A stretch of 64,000 nt of DNA from Xenoacremonium recifei (lineage: Eukaryota; Ascomycota; Sordariomycetes; Hypocreales; Nectriaceae), in the NCBI GenBank assembly GCA_012184525.1, contig WOFQ01000040.1, positions 62,001-126,000 on the forward strand, read 5' to 3'. Made by a program: the position numbers and the translations under genes. The stretch's first letter is position 1, and each line of letters begins with the position of its first letter. Positions 1 to 11,608 of this stretch are shown here, in pieces. The notes below the pieces were generated by a model that was given only the letters and a program-made list of their open reading frames with translations, did not search any database and was not told the origin of the DNA.

Positions 1-927
1 ACGCCTGCTCCTCTCGAGACGGGAACTATCTCTCTCGACGAGACTAACAACGAGATGTGGCCGAAAGACTTCACACATAGCGGCGACTTCTTCGATGAGA
101 ACGACCCGCCTCAGGTAAGTAGTCTTCAAAAGGACCAAGCTCGACACTAACTGACATGAAAAGGCTCCCGTCACCGACCTGGATTCACTGACAAGCATGC
201 TCGACAACAGTACGATCAGCGGCTATTCGACTACAGCGAGCGTCTCAGGGGACTCTGTTGTGACGAATGGTGCTCGCCAGCCAAGCCTCCCACCGCACCT
301 TGCCAGATTCTCGGAGGCATCTATGTCGGGATCTGTCGTATCTGTCGTACAAGAGCGAGTTGTGCCGAATCAGTCTGCTGCCCCGATGAACAATGTCAAT
401 GCTCTCCCGCTGCATCTTCGACCGAAGAAAGTGAATCGAACCGAAGAGCCAACATCGCCTCCGCAGCTGCGAGACACTTCGATTTATGCCGCCTCAATTT
501 CCACTGCAACGACGGCTCGTGAAGCAAAGCGGGAGGACGCCAGAGCCCAAGCCGTCCAGTTCAACGCATGGGACCCCAGTGGCAAGCAACACTTGCAGGT
601 TAAAGAGCCAACCATCACCTCAAGCAGTGCTTCTTCTGTTGGTGAGAGCTCAGACGCCAACTCGGGTCTTGGCGAATGGACTCCGGCTCCGTCACGCAAG
701 CAGAAGAACGGCCGTAGCAACAATAAGTGGCCGAAGAGAAGCGAGGTATGCTGATCTCCCCAACCCTACGTCTCAGACGCCACTAACCCGTGGACGAGAT
801 GTAGATGAACATCTCGCGAAGCGAAATGAAAAAGAAGCCTTTTCTTAACTATCCCACGCAAATGACAGAATGGCACGTCAACCTGGACATTGATAGTCAA
901 CGGCGATGGGCGAGTAGGCCTGAGTGA
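1..927 (+). CDS. Unidentified fungal protein, 3' part only
   Basis: The gene enters from the left edge, so its N-terminus is missing. Three exons join in frame: 1-114, 164-745 and 805-927, giving 272 residues and a TGA stop at 925-927. Both introns are short (49 and 59 nt), start GTAAGT or GTATGC, end AG, and carry a CTAAC/CTGAC-like branch site. The visible protein is low-complexity and rich in Ser, Thr, Pro and Gln. It has two short look-alike segments (LPPHLARF and LPLHLRPKK) and a basic stretch near RKQKNGRSNNKWPKR. I recognise no domain. Disorder and basic patches would suit a regulatory or RNA-associated protein, but that is only a guess. Exon structure is well supported; function is unknown. 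Confidence 0.7.
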
Positions 928-2118
928 GGCCGAATGGCTCGGGGATATGATCTAAAAGTTTTCCTTGAAGTTCGTCTTTGCTTCTTCACATCTCCCTTTT
1001 CCTTGAGTCATCTGATTTCATGTTCTGGATGGTGTGGAATTTACTTTGAAACTTCCAAAAAAAAAAAAAAAATACAGGTACACAGAACACAGAATGATAC
1101 AAATGAATAGACTGCAGCTTAACCACGCATTTCCAGACCTCTGTTGTCCAGAAACGTTACTATCAGTACATGCACGACGAAGATAACACATTTATGAGCT
1201 TTCAAGTTTTTTTGTTGGGCCTTTCTTTCTTCCAAGGACCTCGCTGTAGCCCAAGTGTCCCAAACATACCATTTGCATGCCCTTCAACTTCCTCCTCCTA
1301 CGTTACCCCCTACTCCAAGAATAAAAAACTATGCCACCCAAAATCCCTTTCCCACAGCAAAATGAACGACCGGAAGTGCAGAAAGTGTGTGCAAACAGAA
1401 TATGACATTATCCCTACCCAGCCGGCCGCCGTGTTTCTCCCAATGTCCTGATGATGTCCGTGCCAGGCCAGTCCTGGCAGCCCGAATTTTGCTTTTGGGT
1501 TTCTTCTCTCCTTCATGTACACGCGTCTGGCGACGCCCGCTCCGTTTCGATGTCCTTCGTACATAGCCTCCGCGCGCCTGTCTTCGTTTCGTGGAACTCC
1601 TTATTGGGGAGGAATAACCCCGTATATAGTGTCAAGAATGTGGAACCCGTACTGTGATGGTGGTAAGAGTTGTGTATAGTGAGTACAACTGTGCGTGTAG
1701 TTGTAAGTGTGGTGGTAGTGGTGTGATGCAGCTTTCTAGAATGCAATGCTTGTTTATGCATCCTCTTTCCACCCCCCAGCGCTTTTCCCTCGACTGGTGT
1801 CTTCATGATGTAAGATCATTTTAGAGCGTGTCGATTCGTACCCTTCCCGGGAATGCATAGTTGTGAGCTTGAGTCGTGTTTATATGAGCGTGAGTAAAAG
1901 ATCATATGGTCGTGCGGATGGTCGTATATGTCGATATCGGGTGAACGATGCGGGTGAATTAATTAGACTTCCTGGGACCCCATGGAGGTACTCTTCCCTG
2001 GGGCGTTGACCACGGCCTCAGCGTCGCCAACTTGCTTCCGCTCCGAGACCTCGCGCCGGTCCTTGAGACGCTTGCGGAGGATCAGGGGGAAAGGAGTTGT
2101 GCTGGGGGTGTATGATTG
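928..2118. other. Convergent intergenic region
   Basis: This stretch lies between the 3' ends of the partial first gene (+) and the kinase gene (-). It holds an A-run near 1058-1073 and TG/GT-rich sequence at 1655-1725. No convincing gene is visible; 3' untranslated sequence of both neighbours is the simplest content. Confidence 0.6.
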
Positions 2119-3745
2119 CTATTGGAGAGGTTCGGAGGAGGAGGACAGGCGGTTGAGATGGAGATAGACGTCGGTGCCGTATCTAGAAGGATCGAGTTAG
2201 ATAATTATCCAGGGTTGGAGATATGAAGTGACTAAGAAGTGAGTGCTTACCCTTCCATGCTGATGAGTTTAAGGTCACCGCCAAAGTATCGAGCGTAGAG
2301 TCTTGAGATGGGTAACCCGTAGCCAAAGCCAGCCATTGGGGCCTTGAAGTCACTTTTGTCGAAGTCTGGATCCAGGCTTGGCGTGCGGTCCACGGTGGTG
2401 TACATGTACGTCCAAACAAGCGGGATGGCGGAGCGAGGGATACCGCCGCCCTCATCAGAGATCTTAATAGTGATGTCCTCTTTTCCTTCCGCCACGATGA
2501 CCTTTGTCACAGGGAAGGCCTGCTTGTCCATCCCGTGCGTCTCGACCACGGCGCGTAGAGAGTTCTTGAGAGTCTCGAACAGCATGTGAGAGAGATGGCC
2601 GGGGACATACATGAAGTTGATGTTGGGGTTGCACACGAGCTGAACGCGAGGAGCCTCAAAGAGTCCGTAATGGTCCTCGCACACGAAGCGAGCATTCTCA
2701 ATGGCTTCTTGAGCGAGGTCCTGAACATTGGTCTTGGTGCAAATAATTCCGACATAGGTGGGATCGCGGTGGTGGCTCTGGTCGGTGAGCGCGATGTGCT
2801 GGCCGATAAGCATTCGGATGCCAATTCTTGACATGTAGAATCGATCGAGGAACGACTGGATGGTGCTATCAATCTGCATGCGCTGGCGCTTGCGCTTGTA
2901 CTCGAGGATGCCCTGTGCCATGGTGGTAACAACGCCATCGTGGCGACGCTTGATCTTGTGTAGAGTCTGGGCGAAGCGTTGGTTATACAGGTGTAAATCG
3001 GCAGGCCAATCGCCCGTATCGTCGACCATGGCGAAGTAGCGCCTCGAGATGGCCTTTCCCTTGCCATTCCCGTTGCCGTTGCCGTTCTGGAGGCCGCCCC
3101 AGCCAGAGGGGTCACCCTCGTCAATCGAAGGATTGGGGGTCGCCGCCGGTAGCCGCAGTGCCTGGCGGCCAAAGCTTTTGCTGGGTTTCATCAGACGGCT
3201 GCGAACGTCTTGTCCGAGTTCTGGCCGGGGGAGTTGGGTGATTTCCTGAAGGAGGCAAAAAAGTCCATGTCAGTCACGCCACTGCCAACAGGCGGAGTCT
3301 GGAGAGAATCCGGAGACTCTGGAGAGAGTCTGGGGAAGCGAAGGGGAGAGCGCGCCATACCTCGAACGACTGCGCATACCAGTCCTTGACCTTGATGACC
3401 GAGGGCATCTCGCTGAGCCCATCGGGCAGTTCGTCGAGTTCTTGGACGCGGTGGGCCAGTCGGATGGGCAGCTCCTCGGCGAGGAACTGGGAAGCCCGGA
3501 AAAGGGTGCCTGAGAGGTTTTTCTGTCAGCCGGAGCGCACCGGGACGAGGTAGGGGCAATGAGGCAGAGTCAATGGGCACGCAGGCCATGTTGCGAACAG
3601 GGAGGGGGAGGAGAGCCGTCAACGACGTACCAACAGAGGGCTTCTCCCCAAACTGCACCATCTGGCGCAGGCTCACGCCAGTAGCCGGGAAATTGGCATA
3701 ATGGCGGATGGTGCTCATCAAGCGCTCCGACGCTTTCCACGACAT
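2119..3745 (-). CDS. Mitochondrial pyruvate dehydrogenase kinase family protein (PDK/BCKDK type)
   Basis: The gene has four exons on the minus strand: 3745-3631, 3509-3361, 3245-2251 and 2182-2119, giving 440 aa. The family phosphorylates and inactivates the E1 subunit of pyruvate (or branched-chain ketoacid) dehydrogenase in the mitochondrial matrix. The N-terminus has the regulatory helical domain, with the segment HYANFPATGVSLRQMVQFG. The C-terminal GHKL ATPase part shows DEGGGIP near residue 353 and GFGYGLP near residue 393, the two Gly-rich ATP-lid motifs. The start MSWKASERLM was chosen because it matches the usual family start; an in-frame extension 51 codons longer exists but is Pro/Ser-rich and lacks family character. 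Length is typical. Whether the substrate is the pyruvate or the branched-chain complex cannot be settled by eye. Confidence 0.9.
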
Positions 3746-5129
3746 GATGGGCGAGGCTTTGGGGGGTGGTGTTGTGGGCGGAAGTGTCGAGTTCGGGTGG
3801 AGGGATCGCGCGGACGGCGAGCGAGGGAGAGCGCCCAGAGCCTGGATTCGCGCTGTGGAGGGCGCCCAGAGGAGATGTAAACGCGGATCTCGACTCACGG
3901 CCTCGTCATTGAGAGCGAGCCTGAGGATTTGGGAGCGATTGCGGCCGAGCTGGACAGAGTCGAGAGTTGTGATGAGGTGGGGGGTGAGTCAGGGACTCGA
4001 CGCTGGCCGGGTTCGCTGATGACGGCCCCGCGGGAAGCTTTTGGGGGAGAAAGCCGAGGCAGTCAGTGCGAGCTGGAGCACTAATAAGTAGTACTCTTGG
4101 AGAGACGCAGGGCTGAGGACGCAACAATGCAGAAAGACGCCGCGCGCGAGTCCTGGACAGAAAGGACAGCAAGGTCGCGTGAGAGGCAGCGGAGAGGAGA
4201 GAAAAGGTTAAGGCAAGGCAAGGCAAGTCCAGGAAGCTTCCGGAGCGGGAGGTTGCGGTCGGCAATGACGAGGCGCTCCCGTCCCAGCGCTCCAGGTACA
4301 TGCCCCGGGCTCTGGAACCTACGGGGATCGGAGTACCTTAGCCTCAACTCATGCCGGAGAGAGGGAGTGGGTGTTTGCGGTGCAGCGCAGTGGTGTCAAG
4401 GTCCAGGGCCTGGGAGGACGGCGCTGCGTTAGCGGGGTACTGGCCGGGACGCTCCCCCGAGGGCGATGTGCCAGCCAGGGCCAGGTCTCCCCCTAACGGC
4501 ACCTCAAGCCTCTGCAGCGCTCTCCAGGGCCTCCACAGCGCCTCACAGCGCCTCGCAGCACCACAGCCCTCCCCCACACTCGCCCTGGCCAATCACGGCC
4601 CGCGGCCTGTGCAGCTCGGTCACATGCCGACCGCCCTCCCACGTCGCTCGCCCGACGCTTGCGTTTTCCCTTCCATCCGTGGCCAGCCCGCCAGCCAGCC
4701 CAACTCCCGTCGCAACTCGGCCCATCGGAGGGCTTCGGAAAACGAACCACAGCTGCTGCTGCTGCTCGGGCTACTGCTGCTGCTGCTATTATTGCTGCTG
4801 CTCTTGCAGCTCGAACCGCCAACCGCCAACCACCTTCCTGGGCGCTGGAAGCCCAGCCAGATCTGCGGGCTCCAACCAGCCTCCCTCGGGGGAGCTTGCC
4901 AGACGCCGCAGAATCTTGCACCCCCCTGTCGGTTCGTCAGTCATCTGACCGACTCCCAACCTGCACCTCTTACAGGTTTTCGGTCTGCTGTGCCTGCGCC
5001 TTGCGGTGCTTCAGCATACAGCCATTGGTTGATCTGTCTTTCAAGCGGGGGCTGGTTCTCTCTCTCTTTTTTTTCCCATCCCTCGAGCGGCGGTAGCCTT
5101 TATGCTGGTTCGTGGGCCTTTGAACCGCC
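3746..5129. promoter_or_regulatory. Divergent promoter region between kinase and coiled-coil genes
   Basis: The kinase gene leaves to the left and the coiled-coil gene to the right from this 1.4 kb stretch, so it should hold both promoters and a long 5' leader for the right-hand gene. A CTG/GCT microsatellite lies inside (4751-4806), and a pyrimidine tract at 5057-5077 precedes the ATG at 5130. Several overlapping long frames here are low-complexity and lack coding character. Confidence 0.5.
4751..4806. repeat. Imperfect CTG/GCT trinucleotide microsatellite
   Basis: About 18 triplets of CTG/GCT type, interrupted by CGG, CTA and ATT. It is outside the predicted coding regions, 320 bp upstream of the coiled-coil gene. 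On the coding strand of unlikely frames it would read poly-Leu, poly-Cys or poly-Ala, which explains several spurious long frames nearby. Confidence 0.9.
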
Positions 5130-6469
5130 ATGGATCTCGGTGAAGAAGATCCAGAGCTCGGGATTCTCTCGAGTCTCGACCACAAGCAGTCGGTCAACTC
5201 GAGTCCCAGTTACTTCGGCTACCCCAACGACTATCACCAGTCTCCCTATCACCACCCCGATCATGAATCCGATCACGACCTCGACCCTTATCCCGCCGGG
5301 CTGCGGACCCCTTCGCTGCTGTCGAGTCCCAGCGTGGCCTCGAGCTTGGGCTTTTCGACCGGCCGCATGAGCCCCCTGAGGCAAGAGCTTTCTCGAGCTT
5401 CTTCACACCACGAAGACGAAATCGAAACTTCTCCGACCGCCCGTCGAAGTACAGGCCGTCCGACTCCTACAAAGCCCAATCGCCAACTTCTTGCTCGCCG
5501 CCTGAGCCAGCTCGCACAGCAGCTCACCGCCGGCGGAGAGGAGTTCGAAGACGATGGCATTGATGCCTTCACCGCTCAGTTGGAGGAGATGGAAAGGGCT
5601 GTAGCCAGACGGAGCTCTCCTACACCCGCCTCGCCCGGCTATCCAGCAACACCTCTGCATCGGAAGTCGTCTTCATACTCGACTCCTGTCCACTACCAAC
5701 ACCATAAATCGCTATCTAACGGGGCCTACTCGACACCGCCACGTCGGCCTACAGCTACACCTCCAAGGCCGGCCAGCGTGGACTTGCGGGCCCGGAGTGA
5801 CAATGCCGGCGTGGGATCTCCCTTCAGCTCGCCCGCTTCGTCCGTCTTCCGGACCCGCTATTCGGATCTATCCGCTTCGATCTTTAGAGAAATCGAAATT
5901 GAGAGGAAAAAGGCCCAAAAGGAACCGGAGCCAGAGCCGGATCCGCCACAAAAGCTGGGCATGACGGTGAAGCAAGCCAACAAGATCATCGCCGAGGCCA
6001 TGAAGCTCAATGATGAGCTGACCACCATTGTCACCAATCTCAAGGCTCGTCAAGAAGAAACAGATGTGAGTGTTTGTCCTTGATCCCATTGATCATGAAC
6101 GTACTGACAATATTACCACCAGCATATCAACACACTCCTTGTCGAGCGTGCTGAACGTGCGGCTCAACGAATCATCTTTCTGCAGAACCGCATCACCCAT
6201 CTGTAAGTCTTCGCTGTGAGACGATATGTACAGTGTTTACTGACTGAATCTTTAGGGAAGACGAGCTTAAAGAAAATGACGACGAGCTGCAGCACCTCCG
6301 TATTTGCCTCAAGGCCGTTGAGATCCAGATGCCTCCTCACCCAGACAAAGAGCTCCAACGCTGTATTGCCAACTTTAAGCAAGACTTCCAAGACCTCAAG
6401 CGCAAACGCGCAAACCGTTCTAGCATGGCTAGTATATCTAGCTTCGGCTCACCCTCGCCAACGCGGTGA
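5130..6469 (+). CDS. Coiled-coil protein with disordered N-terminal half, conserved hypothetical
   Basis: Three exons join in frame: 5130-6065, 6123-6202 and 6256-6469, giving 409 aa. Introns are 57 and 53 nt with GTGAGT and GTAAGT donors. The first 260 residues are rich in Ser, Pro, His and Asp and look disordered, with many SP/TP sites that could be phosphorylated. A short helical stretch (RQLLARRLSQLAQQL) lies near residue 115. From about residue 255 on, the protein is mostly charged helix (RKKAQKEPEPEPDPP, then QANKIIAEAMKLNDEL and LVERAERAAQRIIFLQNRI), which reads as coiled coil. Scaffold or spindle-pole-body-like roles are possible for this architecture, but I cannot name the family. 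The start is the first ATG after a long leader. Confidence 0.8.
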
Positions 6470-7604
6470 CACGAGCTCAACCTTTGGCTCCCTCGAGGAC
6501 GCCATTCCCATGTAACGCCAGAGAAGAGAGAAACGCAGAAAGGCAAATACGCCTCACGAGTATGACGAACGACGCCCCATTACGCCACCACGCATTTCAT
6601 TTTACGACGATGACGCCTTCACGCCTGTTCCGTGTTTTTGACACATGTCATTCTCGTTACTTTAGCGAATTCATCACAGCGCGCACGCCGAGCATTGTTT
6701 AGCCTAGACTGCATATACCCACATACAGCAAGCCGCATCTCTTTTTCAGACATATTGCATGGCACCGGAGTATCATTCATATTGGGAAAAGTTTACGTGG
6801 ACTTTACTTCAAAATCTACGACATTAGTTCGCATTGCGCTGTTTTGACAATATTTTATAGACATTCTGATTTGGAATACATCCCTAGTGACATCCAGTTT
6901 ACTGCTTCGAACGTTTTTATGAGAACTGTCCTGTTTTCGTGACTTATGACTTTTGCCTGCTTTGCCTCTCAATTAAGTTGAACTTTCTTGAGGTTGAGGT
7001 GGTTTCCTTCTGCTTTGCTTCCCGACTTGGACGCACTTGCCCGTTATAGATGATTGCACTCCAAGGCAAGAGCAAGGTCGTCCATGCCTCCGCCATCATC
7101 GCACATGACCTTGGGATCGACATTTCAACCTCGAACCTTCAACATCGGGAGAGAATTTGCGAATTCTTCTTGAAAGCTGGTTGCAGTCTAAGTACCGCGC
7201 CTCGCATCGCCCCTTGCCAAGACGAGAACTCCCTACAGCACGATCTCTATACGGCATCCAGATTGGTGGCACAATTTACGGTCCGAAAACATCCTCATGA
7301 GTCATCTCATCGTACATATTATCAATCTAGGTCTGATGAAGAAGCATTACAGCGCCATTTTTCTTTCGATTCGACAGCAGATGTGTCGTTATTCAAACTT
7401 GACAAAGAGAATTTCCAGTATCCCGAAAAACGCCAATCCCATCATCCCTTTGGCTCAAAAGAGAGTGCCTATGACCTTGAGCCAGAATAACACAAGCGTG
7501 TACAACTTTCTCCTCGTTGATTTCTTTTAGATCATGTTTTGTCTTCAAGCTCGATCTAGCAGCTGAATCATCTTACAAGACGACTTCTGAGCTTCGCGAA
7601 GTTA
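6470..7604. other. Convergent intergenic region with one doubtful frame
   Basis: This lies between two convergent genes. A 146-codon open frame at 7050-7490 (+) starts MIALQGKSKV but has no recognisable domain and overlaps another open frame. I do not call it a gene. The rest is T-rich 3' untranslated-type sequence. Confidence 0.5.
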
Positions 7605-9756
7605 CTAACCCGCGTAGAACTCTTCGAAAGTCGATCCCGCCTCACCGCGGGGCTGTCGTGGTATAACTAGACTTCGCCGTTTTGACTCATGGCCGAGAGA
7701 TCTTGGAGTGCTTTCTACCGATGCTCGTGGATCTTGGTTCTGATAGAACCTGTACTCCTGGTCTTTATTGCGACGATCTGAGACAGGGGACCTCGGCGCC
7801 GAGCTCGAGTACGTTGTGGGAGATGCGCCATTATGGTAGCTGGACGACGTCAAGCCGTAATCATCTCCGGTCGAGCTGAGTGACGGAACCGAGCTACGAT
7901 AGCGGTTGCTCGCCGCAGGGCTGCGTACTCGGTGATGGGGCCCGACAGGAGGCGGTGATGCCTCTCGAGGGTGTCGAACCATCTGCTCCGAGTTTGTCCG
8001 AGATATGTGTCGGCTCGACGGCTCTGAACGATAGTAGCCGGGATCGGTGGTCCGCACATAGCTATCTTGAGAGTTGCGACGATGACCCGAAGATCTCTGT
8101 TCAGATCGAGACTCATGATGTTGCGATCTGTGACGACTGCCGTTGTCGTCTCTTCCGACTGTCTCAGAAGACTTGCGAGGAGACCGGTAGTTATCTTCCC
8201 GAGATTCCTTTCGCGGCGGCTCAATATACCCGGCTGACTTGAACCAGACATTGATGGCGTTGATGACCTTGTCGTGGACGCCTCGATGTCTATCAGTAGG
8301 AAGAAGATGCCGGGAAAGCTGCTTCGGCAAGCGTTCAGGATTGCCATCTCGGGCCATAGTGTCTGCCTCGATAGGAAGTTCTTCAAGGACGCGACCAAGG
8401 CGCTTTGCCTCTTGATCAGGGAACGCTTGAATCTGCTGGACCATCCAATCTGCAAACCCATTGGGTGTCAGGGCTGGGATGCACGGCGGCGATCGCGAAT
8501 TAGGCCGACTCTGTACGAGCCAGTAGTTGCAACGCAAGTCTTGATACAAATCCTCGAGGCTTTCAATGGACCGTCGAGATTTTGTGTCAAACAAGTCTAT
8601 CATCATTAGAGTCAGCTACAAAGCAAATTCGGAGGCAGATGACTCACTATGAAAAGGGAGGACCTCGGAGTCCAATTTGTATCTGCTGTAGAAGGCAAGA
8701 AGCTTGTCAGGTGTCAGGACAGTTGAGTCCATGGGAGTGTATGTCGCAGCCTATTTGGTCAGCTATGTGTTTGTCTGGACAGGAGTCAACTTACGATGTA
8801 CTTGGCAATGCCCCTGAGCAGTTGCCCAAGTCTCGCCGTCGGTTCCTCACGTTCATCAAATAAGATGCCCCATTTAAGGTCGACAGCAGACATGCGAGTC
8901 TTCAGGACTGGTTCTGGAGCTATTTGCCGGCTGATGTTCATCTCCGACTTTCTAGGCTCAGGCGGAGAGGGACGGCTATTCAGCACAACCGGGACACGAT
9001 CAGAGAAGCGAACTGTCGGGCGAGACTTGGGACTCGGGTGTGGCGACTCAGTCGGCGTGTGCAGCGTTGCACTGCTACCCGCGTTTCTCAAGGATGAGAC
9101 GTTTGAAGCATGCGATGAAACAGCTTCGGAGACTACAGACGAAGTCGGACTGCAGCTGGAGGCAACAGAGCCTCTCTTCGTTGCTTTCTTGAACGTATTG
9201 GCTGCGGAGACTTGGCTTGTTGCCCTTGATGACGGCAAGGACTCGTCCATGTCGGCTTGAGACTCAGTCTCGTCCTCGACGGTAGCTTGATACGGCTTAT
9301 TCCAACGATGGGTCTCTCGACTGTTGGGAGCTGGCCGGGGACTGGCAGGCTCCTCTGTGATAGGGGTCTGGGCAGGGGACCCGTGAGGGCTCTCAACAAC
9401 TAGACGGAACTAGGTCAGCATCGAGCGTCTGGTGCTTTGATGGACAATATAACGAAAGACGAGGACCTACGCTCTGTCTGGACCTTGGAGACAATCTCAT
9501 CAACAAACCATTGGGACTTGAGCTCGTCAAGAGTCAGCTTTCTCACGAGCTCTTCCATCTTCTTCTTAGACATGTCACGGTTCGTGGTGGTGGACGTGGT
9601 CATTCTGTCCTCAAAGATCGGGCTCATGCTGTCGACACTGGCAAGCAAAGCTCGCCCTCCGGCCGGGGGCCTGGCCCGGGGTATATCAATAGGAACGGAG
9701 GCCGTGGGCCCACCGGTCTCCTCGGCCATGCGTTGCGGATCGGCCATCGGTGCCAT
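7605..9756 (-). CDS. DUF7514-like fungal protein with disordered flanks
   Basis: Four exons on the minus strand, 9756-9471, 9399-8795, 8750-8648 and 8596-7605, join in frame to give 661 aa. The conserved block begins near residue 266 with DLKWGILFDEREEPTARLGQ and LLRGIAKYI. It continues through TPDKLLAFYSRYKLD and ends near RGVHDKVINAINVWFKSAGY at about residue 440. This pattern (W-G-x-L-F-D, R-L-G-Q-x-L-R-G-x-A, then a KxxxFY segment) is what I associate with the fungus-specific DUF7514 family, whose function is unknown. The remaining N- and C-terminal parts are rich in Ser, Arg, Pro and Tyr and look disordered. Exons 2 and 3 meet inside the domain and reconstruct it well, which supports the model. 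The start ATG at 9756 may be replaced by the in-frame ATG three codons later. Confidence 0.8.
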
Positions 9757-11608
9757 CGGCGGTGGATGATGATCGGGTAGTCGTGGGTCAAGTCAAGGTT
9801 GACCTGCAGATATGCAGCTGCGAAGCATGTACAACTCAAGGGCGGGCGCCTCTTTTCTGTTTCTCCTTCTGGTCTGATGCGTTGTTGGACCTTCGGACTA
9901 CGAGGCACGAACGCACCAGGCCGAGAAAGTGCATGCGAATGGACAGAAGAGGCGACCGACGACGGAGGGCGATGACGGGGAGACCGCGCTTATACGTTGT
10001 GCGCGCGCAGACGAGCTCCGAGTGGACGCCGCAGCGGCGCAGCGATGCCCAGCAACGCGATATGCGTCTCCGGAATCGAGACGTATGCCTCAGAAGCCGC
10101 TTGGGGGTGCGTGATGTCAAGCGGCAGTTCTGGCTTGTCAAAGAACGAGAGACGCTGTTTCACGGGCGATAGAGACACGGATTATGGGCGCAAGAGGGGG
10201 GGTCCGGAGGGGGGGAAGAGCGGGCAGTTGTTCGCCTTGCCTATACCAGGGGAGGGATTGTGCATATCGTTGTTCTCCCCGGATCCCTGCCAGCCAGCAC
10301 GAGTCGGGCTTCAACGCGGAGGAGGGGTTTGCGAGCAGCGGCGGAGGCGGCGGCACTGAAGCAGCTGCGTGAAGCCCCTGGCCCTGCGGGAAGCAGGTGA
10401 GTTTATTTATCATACGGCAAAAACACCACGACGTCTGATACCGGTGCAGTCGAGATATCATATCGCACCTGAGACAAACCACCATCTCAGCCTTTCGCCG
10501 ACCAGACCAACGTGACCGACCCGTCCAGTCGCTAGAGCAAGCAAGCAGTAAGACGCAAAGGCAGGCCAGCTCACCCAACCCACCACCACCGCCGTCTCCG
10601 AATCACAAGACGCCGTTCCCCTCCCGCCAATTGGGCCGCAACGCCGCGAGGCAAACGTGATGGTCCGCGGCCCCCCCCTCACGGTCCGCGATCGTCGCCG
10701 CGGCCTTCTCCTCGCGGGCATGCCATGCATCCCGCGTGCGACGCCAGGACACCTCAGCCGGGCGTAGCAGGCAGCGCGAGCCAGCAAATGGCGTCGGGAC
10801 ACGCCCGCCCCTCCTCGTCTCTCGGCGAAAGAGAGGCCGTCAGTTTGAGGTGGACAGCCGCTTGCATGAAACTTGACTCATGGGGAGGTGGTAAGACGGG
10901 ACGGCGCGCATGAGATGGGCGTCGGTGTGTGTGTGCCCGCCCCGTAGGTGTGTCTGGCCAAGCGTCAGAGAATGCAAGAGACTGCTCTCGGACAGAGTGA
11001 GGCTTCGCGGCCTGTCCTGTCAGATGTGAGGCTGGGCGTTTCGGTGTCGGTTCCGGCCGAGTCTGGCAAGATTGGCGTCGCACTGCACCCATAAAGACCG
11101 ACGATTATCTGACCGAGACACCTTGTTGAGGTGTATATGCGTGGCCCGTTTTTTGCTGTTGCTAATGATAGATGCGATGTGTCTTTTCGCCCCTCGAATA
11201 CGACAGGTAGTCTTGTTGGGGGAGGACAGCCCGCTGGATGGATGAGCTGGTAGCTTCATGCTGTCGACCTGTCAACAGCGGCACAATAGCAATGGTGATG
11301 ATGATCTGACTATATGCTTATGCTTGCTGCTTGCGGCGAGCTACCTAGTATTGTACAACGAACAACGAACCTCCCCTGGGGGACCAGCTAGGCCTGTTTC
11401 CCGTACCGAACCATCCATCGACGCCCACGCCCAAAGCAATGACTCCCGATCAAACGACCCTGCAAACTCACAAATCATAACTCGCAACATACTACTCCTG
11501 CATCCCGTTCTCGTCTGGTTTCATGCCCGACTCGTTCGATCCCGTGCGACTTGTCGAGGTTGACCGAGGACTGAAGCACCACGGTAACCATAGTAGGTGA
11601 GTCGACTT
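9757..11608. other. Long intergenic region upstream of the DUF7514-like gene
   Basis: This 1.85 kb stretch lies between the start of the DUF7514-like gene and the 3' end of the lyase gene, both on the minus strand. It is GC-rich and contains a GGC/GGA-rich patch at about 10318-10360. Several open frames on both strands are Arg/Pro/Ala-rich with no domain, and I treat them as chance. It should contain the DUF7514-like promoter. Confidence 0.5.

Noticed and set aside
4351..5370. 339-codon frame upstream of the coiled-coil gene
   Set aside because: Low-complexity, created partly by the CTG microsatellite, and it runs into the coiled-coil gene in the wrong frame.
7050..7490. 146-codon open frame between convergent genes
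   Set aside because: No domain, overlaps another open frame, sits in 3' untranslated-type sequence, and has no clear promoter.
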